NCBI GenBank assembly: GCA_017411235.1
Contig: JAFPMR010000010.1
Location: 1 to 29,446 of the forward strand
From: Bacilli bacterium
GTDB lineage: Bacteria > Bacillota_I > Bacilli_A > RF39 > UBA660
Length of the DNA stretch: 29,446 nt
Reading direction: 5' to 3'
Position numbers and translations under genes: made by a program. Under the pieces are notes generated by a model. That model ran no database searches. It saw nothing but the letters and a program-made list of their open reading frames with translations, and had not been told where the DNA came from. Shown piece by piece: positions 1 through 7,410 of the stretch (its first letter is position 1; each line of letters begins with the position of its first letter).

Positions 1-1
1 A

Positions 2-568
2 GTAGCAGTACCTGAAAACACTTCTACAAGTGATAAAATAACTGTTGAATTAACAATAGATGAAAAAACATATACAGCTGACGCTTCAAATGCAGTAGAA
101 AAAACTAAAAAAGTAATAGAAGATTCTACAAAGACAATTGCTAACAATGAAAAACAAACAATTGATAAAGTTGCAGAATTCTACATTGAAAAATCAAGCA
201 TAACTAAAAAAGTAGAACCTCCAAAAGCAAGTAGTTACTATACATACTATGAAGCAGATTCAGGAAAAGTATACGTAGACATCGTAATTTCATATAAGAA
301 CTTAAATAGTATTGATGCAGAATGTGATGAACTATTAGGTGGTGCTAAACTAATTTATGATAATAATTATGAATACACAGGAAATGCCATCGTAGAAGAA
401 GATAATAGATCAGACTTCACATATGCAAGTATTACATCAATATCTCCACTAACAACAGAATATGTTCACTATTTATTCCAAATACCAGAAAATCTTAAAG
501 ATGAAACTGGTTCATTAGTATTCCAATTCAGAATTGGAGATAACTTATATAAATATTCTGTAAGATAA
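2..568 (+). CDS. 3' end of a hypothetical secreted/surface beta-rich protein
   Basis: The reading frame is open from the window edge and ends at TAA 566-568, giving 188 visible codons; the start lies outside the window. The first third is Lys/Thr/Glu-rich and probably helical (a long stretch rich in KTKKVIEDSTKTIANNEKQT-like residues). The rest alternates hydrophobic and polar residues with many Tyr (YTYYEADSGKVYVDIVISY) and looks like an immunoglobulin-like or DUF4352-like extracellular beta-sandwich. That resemblance is by eye only. It ends at a clear terminator, so it closes its transcription unit. The missing N-terminus prevents checking for a signal peptide. No specific function is claimed. 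Confidence 0.7.
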   Translation, partial: VAVPENTSTSDKITVELTIDEKTYTADASNAVEKTKKVIEDSTKTIANNEKQTIDKVAEFYIEKSSITKKVEPPKASSYYTYYEADSGKVYVDIVISYKNLNSIDAECDELLGGAKLIYDNNYEYTGNAIVEEDNRSDFTYASITSISPLTTEYVHYLFQIPENLKDETGSLVFQFRIGDNLYKYSVR

Positions 569-592
569 AACGCTATAAACTAGCGTTTTTTT
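568..592 (+). terminator. intrinsic terminator
   Basis: Stem AAACGCTA (568-575) pairs with TAGCGTTT (581-588) around a 5-nt loop and runs into a T tract. It follows immediately on the stop codon of the upstream gene. Confidence 0.85.
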
Positions 593-634
593 CTTGCAAA
601 TAATGTCACATTATGTAAACTAAACACTTAAAAA

Positions 635-664
635 TAGACAAATGAGTGTAATATGTGGTATATT
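635..664 (+). promoter_or_regulatory. promoter of the structured RNA, extended -10
   Basis: TAGACA (635-640) lies 18 nt upstream of TATATT (659-664), which is preceded directly by TGG (extended -10). The expected transcription start is near 671. No coding frame begins there, which supports a dedicated promoter for a non-coding RNA. Confidence 0.65.
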
Positions 665-670
665 GAAAAT

Positions 671-797
671 GTCCTGAGGACATATATATGCCGAGATAGT
701 GGCAACGCTAGAACGTACTCTTTGTTTGAGTAAGATGACTTGTTTAACTCAGTCTCTCGGCACCATTTGTAAACAAAAAGGCTAAAAGCCTTTTTTT
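671..797 (+). ncRNA. structured RNA with tRNA-like acceptor stem, family not recognised
   Basis: An RNA of about 125 nt is bounded by an extended -10 promoter and an intrinsic terminator. A 5' hairpin, GTCC(TGA)GGAC (671-681), comes first. A 7-bp closing stem, GCCGAGA (690-696) with TCTCGGC (755-761), is followed by ACCA (762-765), so 690-765 is 76 nt. Inside are TAGTG/CGCTA with a GCAA tetraloop (697-710), a 5-bp stem with a 7-nt loop TACTC-TTTGTTT-GAGTA (716-732), and a weak GACT/AGTC stem (737-740/751-754). The layout mimics a tRNA cloverleaf, but the D-loop GG and T-loop TTCRA signatures are missing, so it is not an ordinary tRNA. TGAGT (727-731) can instead pair with ACTCA (747-751), so two folds compete. 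It did not match the conserved motifs of SRP RNA, tmRNA, 6S, RNase P or the common riboswitches that I could recall. Confidence 0.55.
775..797 (+). terminator. intrinsic terminator of the structured RNA
   Basis: AAAAGGCT (776-783) pairs with AGCCTTTT (787-794) around a 3-nt loop, followed by T residues. It separates the RNA from the gene at 843. Confidence 0.85.
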
Positions 798-842
798 ATT
801 GCTCAAAATTATTTATAATAAAAGTAGATAAGGAGCGATAAT

Positions 843-1307
843 ATGCAATTAGGAGTACATAGAGTTGTAATCAAAAATAGAATTGAAAACGAAAAACTAT
901 ATAGACCAATTGAGGCTGGAGAAAAAATATTTTATAACGGAGACTATGAATGGTTAAAAAGAAACTATCCAGATTCTATTGTTGAAATACCAATGACAGA
1001 TAAAGAATGGTTAGAATACTTATCAAGAGAAGTTCGTAAAAGTTTCGATAAAGCCATGAAACTTCAATTGATATGTGAAAGACTTGGTTTAGATGTTCAA
1101 TTACCAATTTCTTTTGAAGAAAAAACTACTTCGTTATCTTTATGGCCAGACAACCAATTATATGATGAAAACAGAGTACTAGATCCTAATAATTATGGTG
1201 GAGGAATTGATGATGTAGTTAATAAAGCTGTATCATATATAAATGATATCAATGGCTACGAAGAAAGAGTTTTTGCCAGAATAAAAACAAATGGTAAAAG
1301 ATTATAA
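843..1307 (+). CDS. hypothetical protein, 154 aa
   Basis: An AAGGAG ribosome site (830-835) lies 7 nt before ATG, and a TATAAT box is at 814-819. The product is a soluble, charged protein without signal peptide or membrane segment. The N-terminal third (residues 5-50) is likely beta-rich (GVHRVVIKNRIENEKLYRPI), followed by a helical middle (residues 55-85) and a C-terminal part containing a PNNYGGG turn. I recognise no family. It stands alone between two terminators, so it is probably monocistronic; a role linked to the structured RNA just upstream is possible but unsupported. Confidence 0.8.
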   Translation: MQLGVHRVVIKNRIENEKLYRPIEAGEKIFYNGDYEWLKRNYPDSIVEIPMTDKEWLEYLSREVRKSFDKAMKLQLICERLGLDVQLPISFEEKTTSLSLWPDNQLYDENRVLDPNNYGGGIDDVVNKAVSYINDINGYEERVFARIKTNGKRL

Positions 1308-1338
1308 AACAAAATAGAATTTCTATTTTGTTTTTTTA
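1308..1338 (+). terminator. intrinsic terminator
   Basis: AACAAAATAG (1308-1317) pairs with CTATTTTGTT (1323-1332) around a short loop and is followed by seven T, directly after the stop codon. Confidence 0.85.
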
Positions 1339-1415
1339 TTGAAAAAAAGCCAATTTCTAGTGCAATATTTAAAAATATTTGTTATAATTTTTATATAGAC
1401 TAGGAGACGGAAATT

Positions 1416-2681
1416 ATGGATACAAATGAAAAACCACAATTTTATATAGTATCTTTGGATAACGGTATTCGTGAAGAAGAACCAATTACTATAACAACAT
1501 ATAATAGTTTCCAAGATGGCTCTGAGTTAGTTCAATTGAATAACAATGTTTTTGGTGTGTATAAATCAAATAGTTTAGACACTAAAACAATGCATATAGA
1601 TGATTACGATATCATAAAATCAGATATCGCAGAATTACTAGATATAGATCATGAAGAAGTAAAAAGGATTGTATCTGAAGAACAAAACATCGGAGTATTT
1701 ACACCATTGAACTATAGTAAAGACATTGAAACACGTATTTCAGCAACAACAGTTGTTAAACATATTGTTGAATATGTTAACCAAGGTCAACTACCAGAAG
1801 AAGACTCATTATGGATATCAAAAGTACTACAATATCAAACTAGTAAAGGTAATCCTTTAAAAGATTCTAGTTCTGTAGAAGATGTAGTTAAAGTAGGATT
1901 ATATTCATTATTAAAAGAAATAGAACTACAAGCAGGCAGTCCAATTGATAGCAAATATAAAGAAGCTATTGAAAAGAACTACTTAAGAATGATTCTATTT
2001 GATTTAATAATTGGTCGTAAATACAGAGGATTGGATTATTACTTAATAAGTAAATTAACTGATCAAAAGAAACCTGTATGGACAGATGCTTACTTTGGAC
2101 CAATATCTATTTCTAATTCAGTAGAAAAAGATAACCAAGTTAACGATAATGAATACATGTTAAATAATAAAATAGTAGACCGTGAAGTATTACTTCAAGT
2201 ACTATTTACTAAACATTACAAAGAAATCCAAAAAGTAACAGAAGCTCTAAGCGATGCTAAGAGATTATACGTAGATGCTATTAGTAGAATTATCTACAAT
2301 AATACTGATTTAGATAAAGCAAGAGAATTAGAAACATCTATCTTAGATAACATTGAAAAGATAGTAAAACTACAACAAGTAGAAGAATCTAAAAAAGATA
2401 AAGAACATAAAGTAAATAAAGTAGAAAGAACAATGGCTACTCAAAGCTTAAATGTTCGTGTAACTACTAAATTAGACTTAATTCAAAAGAAATATCCTAT
2501 AAATCCTAAAGATCATCCTGAATTAAGAAAGAAAAAAACAAAGAAAAAAGAAGAAGATTTAAAACTAATAGTAGAAAAAGAATCTAACAACAAAGGATTT
2601 GCTACAGTATCAATAATTATTTCAATAATAGGTCTATTAATTGGAATAGGTGTTGGTGTTGCAATAATGCTACTAAAATAA
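1416..2681 (+). CDS. tail-anchored protein, possible HipA/CtkA-like pseudokinase
   Basis: Start ATG has TAGGAG (1401-1406) upstream and a TATAAT box at 1383-1388. The 421-aa product ends in a single hydrophobic helix (about residues 397-419) after a Lys-rich stretch, so it is likely tail-anchored with the bulk in the cytoplasm. Residues 60-100 (YDIIKSDIAELLDIDHEEVK, then a GVFTPLNYS stretch) and 189-209 (YLRMILFDLIIG followed by RKYRGLDYY) resemble in order and spacing the segments of HipA/CtkA-type kinases. WTDAYFG (222-228) sits where those kinases carry their metal-binding Asp motif. The catalytic IGNxDRHxxN motif is replaced, so it would be an inactive kinase. This is inference from pattern memory; Asp224 and Lys50 may be remnants. 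Terminators flank it, so it is likely a single-gene unit. Confidence 0.75.
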   Translation: MDTNEKPQFYIVSLDNGIREEEPITITTYNSFQDGSELVQLNNNVFGVYKSNSLDTKTMHIDDYDIIKSDIAELLDIDHEEVKRIVSEEQNIGVFTPLNYSKDIETRISATTVVKHIVEYVNQGQLPEEDSLWISKVLQYQTSKGNPLKDSSSVEDVVKVGLYSLLKEIELQAGSPIDSKYKEAIEKNYLRMILFDLIIGRKYRGLDYYLISKLTDQKKPVWTDAYFGPISISNSVEKDNQVNDNEYMLNNKIVDREVLLQVLFTKHYKEIQKVTEALSDAKRLYVDAISRIIYNNTDLDKARELETSILDNIEKIVKLQQVEESKKDKEHKVNKVERTMATQSLNVRVTTKLDLIQKKYPINPKDHPELRKKKTKKKEEDLKLIVEKESNNKGFATVSIIISIIGLLIGIGVGVAIMLLK

Positions 2682-2705
2682 GGAACTAGCAATAGTTCCT
2701 TTTTA
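2680..2705 (+). terminator. intrinsic terminator with GCAA tetraloop
   Basis: AGGAACTA (2681-2688), GCAA loop, TAGTTCCT (2693-2700), then TTTT. Confidence 0.85.
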
Positions 2706-2758
2706 TTGTAAAAATAGCAAAAACATTATAAAATATAGATATATTGAGGGTGGTTTCG

Positions 2759-3271
2759 GTGTTAAAAGAGAAACTAATTATAGCTAAAAAAATTAATAAA
2801 ATAAGTTTAATAATTATTTTCTTTCTTTTAGTAAGCAATATCATCTTAATGAATACATACAACATGAATAATTCACTAGAAGAAGTTGAAGAAGTAGTAT
2901 ACTTCAAACCAACAGAAGATAAATACAACGAAAAAACAAAATATTATGCTGATATAAGTTTTAAAAAGTTTAAGAAACTATATAAATCAAATGCAGTATC
3001 TACAATAGTAGTAATTGATTCTAAATCAAATGTTTCTGAAACTTTTATAAAAATGATTAACAAAATGGCTTACTATAAAAGTACTAAAATGTATGTTATC
3101 AGACTAAATAAACTAACTACTAAACAAGAAGTAGAATTCTATAACTTAGATGAAAAATTATCTAAACTAGAATCTAACTATATAATAACTGTAAGTAATA
3201 GCAAAATAGTATCTATAACTACATTTGATGAAGAAAAGATAAACGTCATAGAGAAAGAATTGGGTGAATAA
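2759..3271 (+). CDS. membrane-anchored protein with thioredoxin-fold-like domain
   Basis: GTG 2759 is preferred over the in-frame TTG at 2744 because the AGGGTGG ribosome site (2747-2753) sits 5 nt before it. A likely promoter is TTGTAA (2706-2711), 17 nt, TAAAAT (2729-2734). The 170-aa product has one N-terminal membrane helix (about residues 13-33) and then an outside domain: YADISFKKFKKLYKSNAVST, IVVIDSKS, helix, MYVIRLNKL, IITVSNSKIVSITTF. That strand/helix order resembles thioredoxin-like proteins, but no CxxC is present, so it could not act as a redox enzyme. Two further genes follow at 2 nt and at a 1-nt overlap, making a three-gene unit. Confidence 0.75.
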   Translation: MLKEKLIIAKKINKISLIIIFFLLVSNIILMNTYNMNNSLEEVEEVVYFKPTEDKYNEKTKYYADISFKKFKKLYKSNAVSTIVVIDSKSNVSETFIKMINKMAYYKSTKMYVIRLNKLTTKQEVEFYNLDEKLSKLESNYIITVSNSKIVSITTFDEEKINVIEKELGE

Positions 3272-3273
3272 AA

Positions 3274-3729
3274 ATGGGTAAAGTATATGATCAAGTATGC
3301 ATGTTTAAAGCCAAATATCCTGGCGCCATTACTTGGTGGAGACTAAAAAAACATTCACGTGTAGTAGAAGATAACTTAATGACAGATGAAGAACCATTAT
3401 TCTCATTTGCCGGTCAAAGAAACGATAATATGTTAGATTGGTTTTCTACAAGTGTTTGTACTATCACTAATAAAAGAATAGTAATTGGTTGTGATCATAT
3501 CATTACAGGGTATACATTAATATCAATTACACCAGATATGTTTAATGATCTAACTGTTTACAAAGGAATAATATTTGGAAAAATAATGATAGATACAATA
3601 AAAGAGGTAGTAGTATTTACTAACTTAGATAAACATTCACTACCAGAAATACAAAATGCTATATCATCAAATATGATGGAACAAAAGAAAGAATATGCAA
3701 TATTACAAAGAAACAACGCAAATAAATAA
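3274..3729 (+). CDS. PH-like domain protein, 151 aa
   Basis: It starts 2 nt after the preceding stop, so it is translationally linked. The region from about residue 37 to 125 (DEEPLFSFAGQ, DWFSTSVCTITNKRIVIG, SITPDMFNDLTVYKGIIFG, IDTIKEVVVFTNLDKHSLPE, IQNAI) has the strand pattern and conserved TNKR turn of bacterial PH-like (bPH) domains. There is no membrane segment; it is probably cytoplasmic or peripheral. The order thioredoxin-like membrane protein, PH-like protein, membrane protein suggests a membrane-associated role. Its ligand is unknown. Confidence 0.8.
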   Translation: MGKVYDQVCMFKAKYPGAITWWRLKKHSRVVEDNLMTDEEPLFSFAGQRNDNMLDWFSTSVCTITNKRIVIGCDHIITGYTLISITPDMFNDLTVYKGIIFGKIMIDTIKEVVVFTNLDKHSLPEIQNAISSNMMEQKKEYAILQRNNANK

Positions 3730-3740
3730 TGGAGAAAAAT

Positions 3741-4847
3741 ATGAAAAGAAGATATAAGCTAAAAAAGAAACCACTTATAGTACTTATATTAATAATTCTA
3801 ATCACAATATTCTTAATATCACTATTAATTTCTCATTTGAAAAACAAGTCTTACAGCCTTGAATATAATATAAACGGCTATAAAGTAAACGAGAATTATG
3901 ATTCTAATAGACAATTATACTATTATGAAATCACCTATAACGATTATGAATACAACTTCATATATAATAGTAAATATCTAAAAGAAAAGAAACTTATTGA
4001 AGATATTTCTTCCAAAGAAGAAAATGATTTAACATGTTTATATATTGAAAGTGACTATATCGAATCAAATCCACTATGTAATAATGGAAAAGAAGTAGTT
4101 TATTATCAAATAAATAGAGTAGAAGAAGAAAAAGAACCTGCTAATATTAATAACTATGAATACTATGCTGATGTAACTAATGTCTATTTATGGACTTACA
4201 AAAACGTCTCATACTATAGTAAAGGTGAATTAAAAGACATCAAACTATTTAGCAAAGATATCTATGATATACCATTAGCAGCAAGAATAAATGAATATCT
4301 ACTAATACCTGATTATGAACAAAGCTATTCGTTTAACAAAATGTATATCGTCAATTTAAATACTAATAAAGTAGAAACATGGAAACTAAAATATGACATA
4401 GCATTTGATAGTACAGTATTAGGTTATAACGACAAATCACTATTTATAGTTGATAAAAAGAATAATATTGAATATGAATTAGTACCACATAAAAAGAAAA
4501 TGCGTATAGTAGGAACTAAAACTAAACAAGGCATTATCTATGAATATGGTGAAACTAAGAAAGTATCTGTAAAAGAAATAATTAATTCAAATAAGACATT
4601 TAAGTATCAAACTAACTATCACTATAGTATAGAATCAGATGGATTATACTTAACATTACTAGATAGTAATATAAAAACTAAAGTATCTAATCAAGAAATA
4701 ACCTCTATAATTAGTGTAAAAGAAGATGAAATACATTACTTAGTTAAAGATACATTATATAGTTTCAATCTAAAAGATGGTATAAAAAAATTAATAAAAT
4801 ATGATGATTGGGAATTCAATCATGATAATTTAATATTTATAAACTAA
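3741..4847 (+). CDS. single-pass membrane protein with large extracellular domain
   Basis: ATG 3741 is chosen because GGAG (3731-3734) lies 6 nt upstream; the in-frame ATG at 3729 overlaps the previous stop and has no ribosome site. The 368-aa product begins with basic residues and one membrane helix (about residues 12-33), then a long Tyr/Lys/Asn-rich domain outside the cell. Repeated strand-turn patterns (MYIVNLNTNKVETW, SLFIVDKKNNIEYEL, DTLYSFNLKDGIKK) look like beta-propeller blades; this is a guess from pattern. It contains two Cys near residues 100 and 115 that could form a disulfide. It is the last gene of the 2759-4847 unit. Family not recognised. Confidence 0.75.
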   Translation: MKRRYKLKKKPLIVLILIILITIFLISLLISHLKNKSYSLEYNINGYKVNENYDSNRQLYYYEITYNDYEYNFIYNSKYLKEKKLIEDISSKEENDLTCLYIESDYIESNPLCNNGKEVVYYQINRVEEEKEPANINNYEYYADVTNVYLWTYKNVSYYSKGELKDIKLFSKDIYDIPLAARINEYLLIPDYEQSYSFNKMYIVNLNTNKVETWKLKYDIAFDSTVLGYNDKSLFIVDKKNNIEYELVPHKKKMRIVGTKTKQGIIYEYGETKKVSVKEIINSNKTFKYQTNYHYSIESDGLYLTLLDSNIKTKVSNQEITSIISVKEDEIHYLVKDTLYSFNLKDGIKKLIKYDDWEFNHDNLIFIN

Positions 4848-4877
4848 AAGAATTAATCTATATTAATTCTTTTTTTA
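4846..4877 (+). terminator. intrinsic terminator
   Basis: AAAAGAATTAAT (4846-4857), CTAT loop, ATTAATTCTTTT (4862-4873), then T residues; it overlaps the stop codon. Confidence 0.85.
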
Positions 4878-4916
4878 TATGGTATAATTAATAATAGAAT
4901 AGGAGGGAAGCAAAGT

Positions 4917-6506
4917 ATGATAATTAAAAATCCGTATAACTTTATAGCTAAACATTATCGACTAATAAACATGTTTATGCTACTACCTATGGTTTATCTA
5001 ATGCTTAAATTTAGAGACATATCCGGATTCTTTAAAGACTTTGTAAGAGATGGATATCGTACCTTAGAAACAAACTTTGCTGATACCTATGTAACTACTT
5101 TAACATTCGTAGCACTGGCATTTATGATCGTTTATAATGCCTTCTTCTATATAGTATTTGTAACCAAAAAGAAGAATGGTTTATTCTATGCGATTGGTGC
5201 CATAGTATACATTGTATTATTATTACTGGCATTATTATTCCACGGAACAATGATGGGTATAACTAACTTAGATGCAACATTTGCTAACTTTGTTAGAGAT
5301 ATGGGAAACCTGAGCGTCTTCCCGCAATATGCATTAATAATAGTCACGGTAGTTAAAATACTAGGATTCAATATCAAAACATTAAGATTTGAAAAGAAAG
5401 CAGCCTTAGAAATAGATGATGACGAAGAAGAAATCGAAATTCAAATCGGAGCTGATGGTACAAGTGCTAAAAGAAGTGCTGTTCACTTAATTCGTGAATT
5501 AAAATACTACATTCTTGAAAATAAATTTGTTTTCTCAGTTATCGGAGTAGTTATTGGCTTTGGAGCTCTAATTGGTGTATTTATCCACATTAAGAACAAC
5601 AAAGCATATACATATAACCAAGAAGTATCCGTTGATACCTTCAAAATAGCATTAAAAGATAGCTATATAACTAATATTGACTATCGAGGAAACGTAATAG
5701 CTAAAGACACATACTTCCTTGTAGTTAAACTTGGTTTAGTTAATACAAACTATGATACAGTAATTGATAAATCAGTATTTAGAATAAAAGTTGGAGATAC
5801 AACATTGTTCCCAACATATGATAGATCACCAAGATTTGTTGATATCGGTAAACCTTATTTAGGCCAAGTAATAAAATATCAAGAAGAAGATGACTATATA
5901 TTCGTTTATGAATTAACGCCTAAACAAGTAAAAGGTACATATAAATTAACTATCTTAAATTCCTTAAAAGAAGAAGATGGAAAACTTAAAAAGAACTATA
6001 AAACAATCAATGTTAAACCTAAAAATATAACTAAAGAAAAAGACTTAGGAACAGTAGAAATAGGAAAAGAAATAAAACTAAAAGATACCACTTTAGGAGA
6101 AACAACTTATACATTAAAATCTTTCGATATAGAAGAATATTACACCTATAATGAAGAGGTTTGTGATGAATATGGTTGTCCTGCTCATAAAGAAACAATA
6201 GTACCAAGACCTGGTACAGTTCTAATGGTTATAGAAGATGAGATAAAATATGATGAAAAAAGTTCATATTATAAAAACACCTATAAGGATTTCTATGGAG
6301 ACTTTGCTAAACTAGTAGTAACTCCACAAGCTATAAGAGGTAAAGAAAGACCAGACTTTGCATCTCCTATGAGAGATGTAACACCAAAATACTTACAAGG
6401 AAAAGTTAAAATATATGAAGTATCAATAGATGCCCTAAATGCTAAAAAGATAATAATGCTTCTAAAAATAAGAAATGTTACTATAAAAATACATTTAGCG
6501 CCCTAA
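4917..6506 (+). CDS. multi-pass membrane protein with extracellular beta-rich domain
   Basis: AGGAGGGAAG (4901-4910) precedes ATG, and an extended -10 TGG-TATAAT lies at 4880-4888. The 529-aa product has about five membrane helices (residues 15-33, 60-83, 89-112, 133-151, 203-224). An acidic cytoplasmic loop (ALEIDDDEEEIEIQIG, near 158-173) separates helices four and five. Residues 226-529 would then lie outside the cell. They look like two beta-sandwich domains: one of DUF4352 style near 235-360 (TYFLVVKLGLVNTNY, SVFRIKVGDTTLFPTYD), then a second with CDEYGC (near 418-423), a possible disulfide loop. Function is unknown; the outside domain resembles in style the protein cut off at the window start. 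Confidence 0.8.
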   Translation: MIIKNPYNFIAKHYRLINMFMLLPMVYLMLKFRDISGFFKDFVRDGYRTLETNFADTYVTTLTFVALAFMIVYNAFFYIVFVTKKKNGLFYAIGAIVYIVLLLLALLFHGTMMGITNLDATFANFVRDMGNLSVFPQYALIIVTVVKILGFNIKTLRFEKKAALEIDDDEEEIEIQIGADGTSAKRSAVHLIRELKYYILENKFVFSVIGVVIGFGALIGVFIHIKNNKAYTYNQEVSVDTFKIALKDSYITNIDYRGNVIAKDTYFLVVKLGLVNTNYDTVIDKSVFRIKVGDTTLFPTYDRSPRFVDIGKPYLGQVIKYQEEDDYIFVYELTPKQVKGTYKLTILNSLKEEDGKLKKNYKTINVKPKNITKEKDLGTVEIGKEIKLKDTTLGETTYTLKSFDIEEYYTYNEEVCDEYGCPAHKETIVPRPGTVLMVIEDEIKYDEKSSYYKNTYKDFYGDFAKLVVTPQAIRGKERPDFASPMRDVTPKYLQGKVKIYEVSIDALNAKKIIMLLKIRNVTIKIHLAP

Positions 6507-6513
6507 TTTTCAT

Positions 6514-6542
6514 TTGACTTTTAGTGTTAACTGATATAAAAT
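6514..6542 (+). promoter_or_regulatory. promoter of tRNA-Cys
   Basis: TTGACT (6514-6519), a 17-nt spacer, then TAAAAT (6537-6542). The predicted start near 6549 falls on the leader hairpin CATGTC-GCAA-GACATG (6548-6563). Confidence 0.6.
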
Positions 6543-6570
6543 TAAGACATGTCGCAAGACATGCCTACTT

Positions 6571-6644
6571 GGGGCTTTAGCCAAGCGGTAAGGCAAGGGA
6601 CTGCAACTCCCTGAGCACCGGTTCGAATCCGGTAGGCCCCTCCA
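6571..6644 (+). tRNA. tRNA-Cys (anticodon GCA)
   Basis: It is a complete cloverleaf. The acceptor stem is GGGGCTT with AGGCCCC, the anticodon stem AGGGA/TCCCT with loop CTGCAAC, and the anticodon GCA is at 6603-6605. The T arm ACCGG-TTCGAAT-CCGGT is canonical, and CCA is encoded at 6642-6644. It has a 5' leader hairpin with a GCAA loop and its own terminator. Confidence 0.97.
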
Positions 6645-6652
6645 ATAAAAAA

Positions 6653-6678
6653 TACTCGGTATTAACCGAGTTTTTTTA
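6653..6678 (+). terminator. terminator of tRNA-Cys, probably bidirectional
   Basis: ACTCGGT (6654-6660), ATTA loop, ACCGAGT (6665-6671), then T residues. The A run on the other side lets it also serve the converging minus-strand gene. Confidence 0.85.
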
Positions 6679-7251
6679 TGCTTTTAAATACTTAATAAGT
6701 TTATCTTCATTTTTAAACTTTCTTGGTATTTTAACTACCTTAAGTTTTTCTTCATTTATTTCTTCCCAAGGATTATCATTGTTACCATCATTAACTTCCT
6801 TATTATAAACTTTACGAGTAATATCTCCATTAACTATTATAAAAGTTTGAGTCATAGTAACATTATCTATCTTATTAAAACGAAGTTCCATAGCTAATAA
6901 AGTACCAGATTCAATTGAACTGAATTCAGAATAGCTTCCATATAATAAAGCTTTATCATCTATAACATATACAGGTTTACTGAAATTAAAACTAGCAGGA
7001 ACAAATAAAGTATAAACAAGATTATAAAAGAAGAATAATATAAGAGCAAAAATCACATAACCAACTATTCTCCATCCAGTAGTTCCAAAATTAAAATGAA
7101 TTGTTTTCTCAAGAATAGTAAATACTACTAGAAGTATAAATAATATAGCATTTATAATCATTCTTTTTCTAAAATGAACCATAAAATGTTGCTTTTCAAA
7201 ATCTTTATCATACTTAAGTTCTAAAATATCTTTGTTGGCAATATCTATCAT
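6676..7251 (-). CDS. two-helix membrane protein, hypothetical
   Basis: Reading the minus strand, AGGTG (7262-7258) is 6 nt before ATG 7251. In-frame GTG 7260 and ATG 7257 overlap or touch that ribosome site, so 7251 is the better start (191 aa). Residues near 28-47 and 59-85 are two membrane helices joined by a short loop (EKTIHFNFGTTGWR). The following cytoplasmic part has strands SKPVYVIDDKALLYGSYSEF, MELRFNKIDNVTM and TFIIVNGDI, which resemble a PH-like or YcxB-like fold. The C-terminus is basic and charged. Family assignment is tentative. It is divergently arranged with the diaminopimelate operon. Confidence 0.8.
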   Translation of the reverse strand: MIDIANKDILELKYDKDFEKQHFMVHFRKRMIINAILFILLVVFTILEKTIHFNFGTTGWRIVGYVIFALILFFFYNLVYTLFVPASFNFSKPVYVIDDKALLYGSYSEFSSIESGTLLAMELRFNKIDNVTMTQTFIIVNGDITRKVYNKEVNDGNNDNPWEEINEEKLKVVKIPRKFKNEDKLIKYLKA

Positions 7252-7310
7252 ATACATCACCTAATATAATAGTATCAAAAATATCTATTTCAGTAAATAT
7301 ATATGTAAAT

Positions 7311-7350
7311 TGTGGATTAGTATATAGTTATTCACAAGTACTGTGGATTT
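7311..7350. promoter_or_regulatory. cluster of three DnaA-box-like sites
   Basis: TGTGGATTA (7311-7319), TTATTCACA (7328-7336) and TGTGGATTT (7342-7350) are each one or two mismatches from TTATCCACA or its complement. They lie in the divergent intergenic region, just upstream of the TATAAT at 7381-7386 that serves lysC. Regulation by DnaA is inferred. Confidence 0.4.
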
Positions 7351-7410
7351 ATACTTCTTATTATTATTTTCCCTAGAATATATAATGGACTAAGCCAAGA
7401 GGTGATTTCT

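Noticed and set aside
690..765. Functional tRNA (anticodon-like TGT, Thr)
   Set aside because: Length, acceptor stem and ACCA fit, but there is no D-loop GG, no TTCRA T-loop, the T arm is only 4 bp with a 10-nt loop, and position 37 is T. Listed as an unassigned structured RNA instead.
7261..7410. Lysine riboswitch ahead of lysC
   Set aside because: The region is too short and AT-rich, with none of the conserved lysine-aptamer motifs and no terminator/antiterminator pair.
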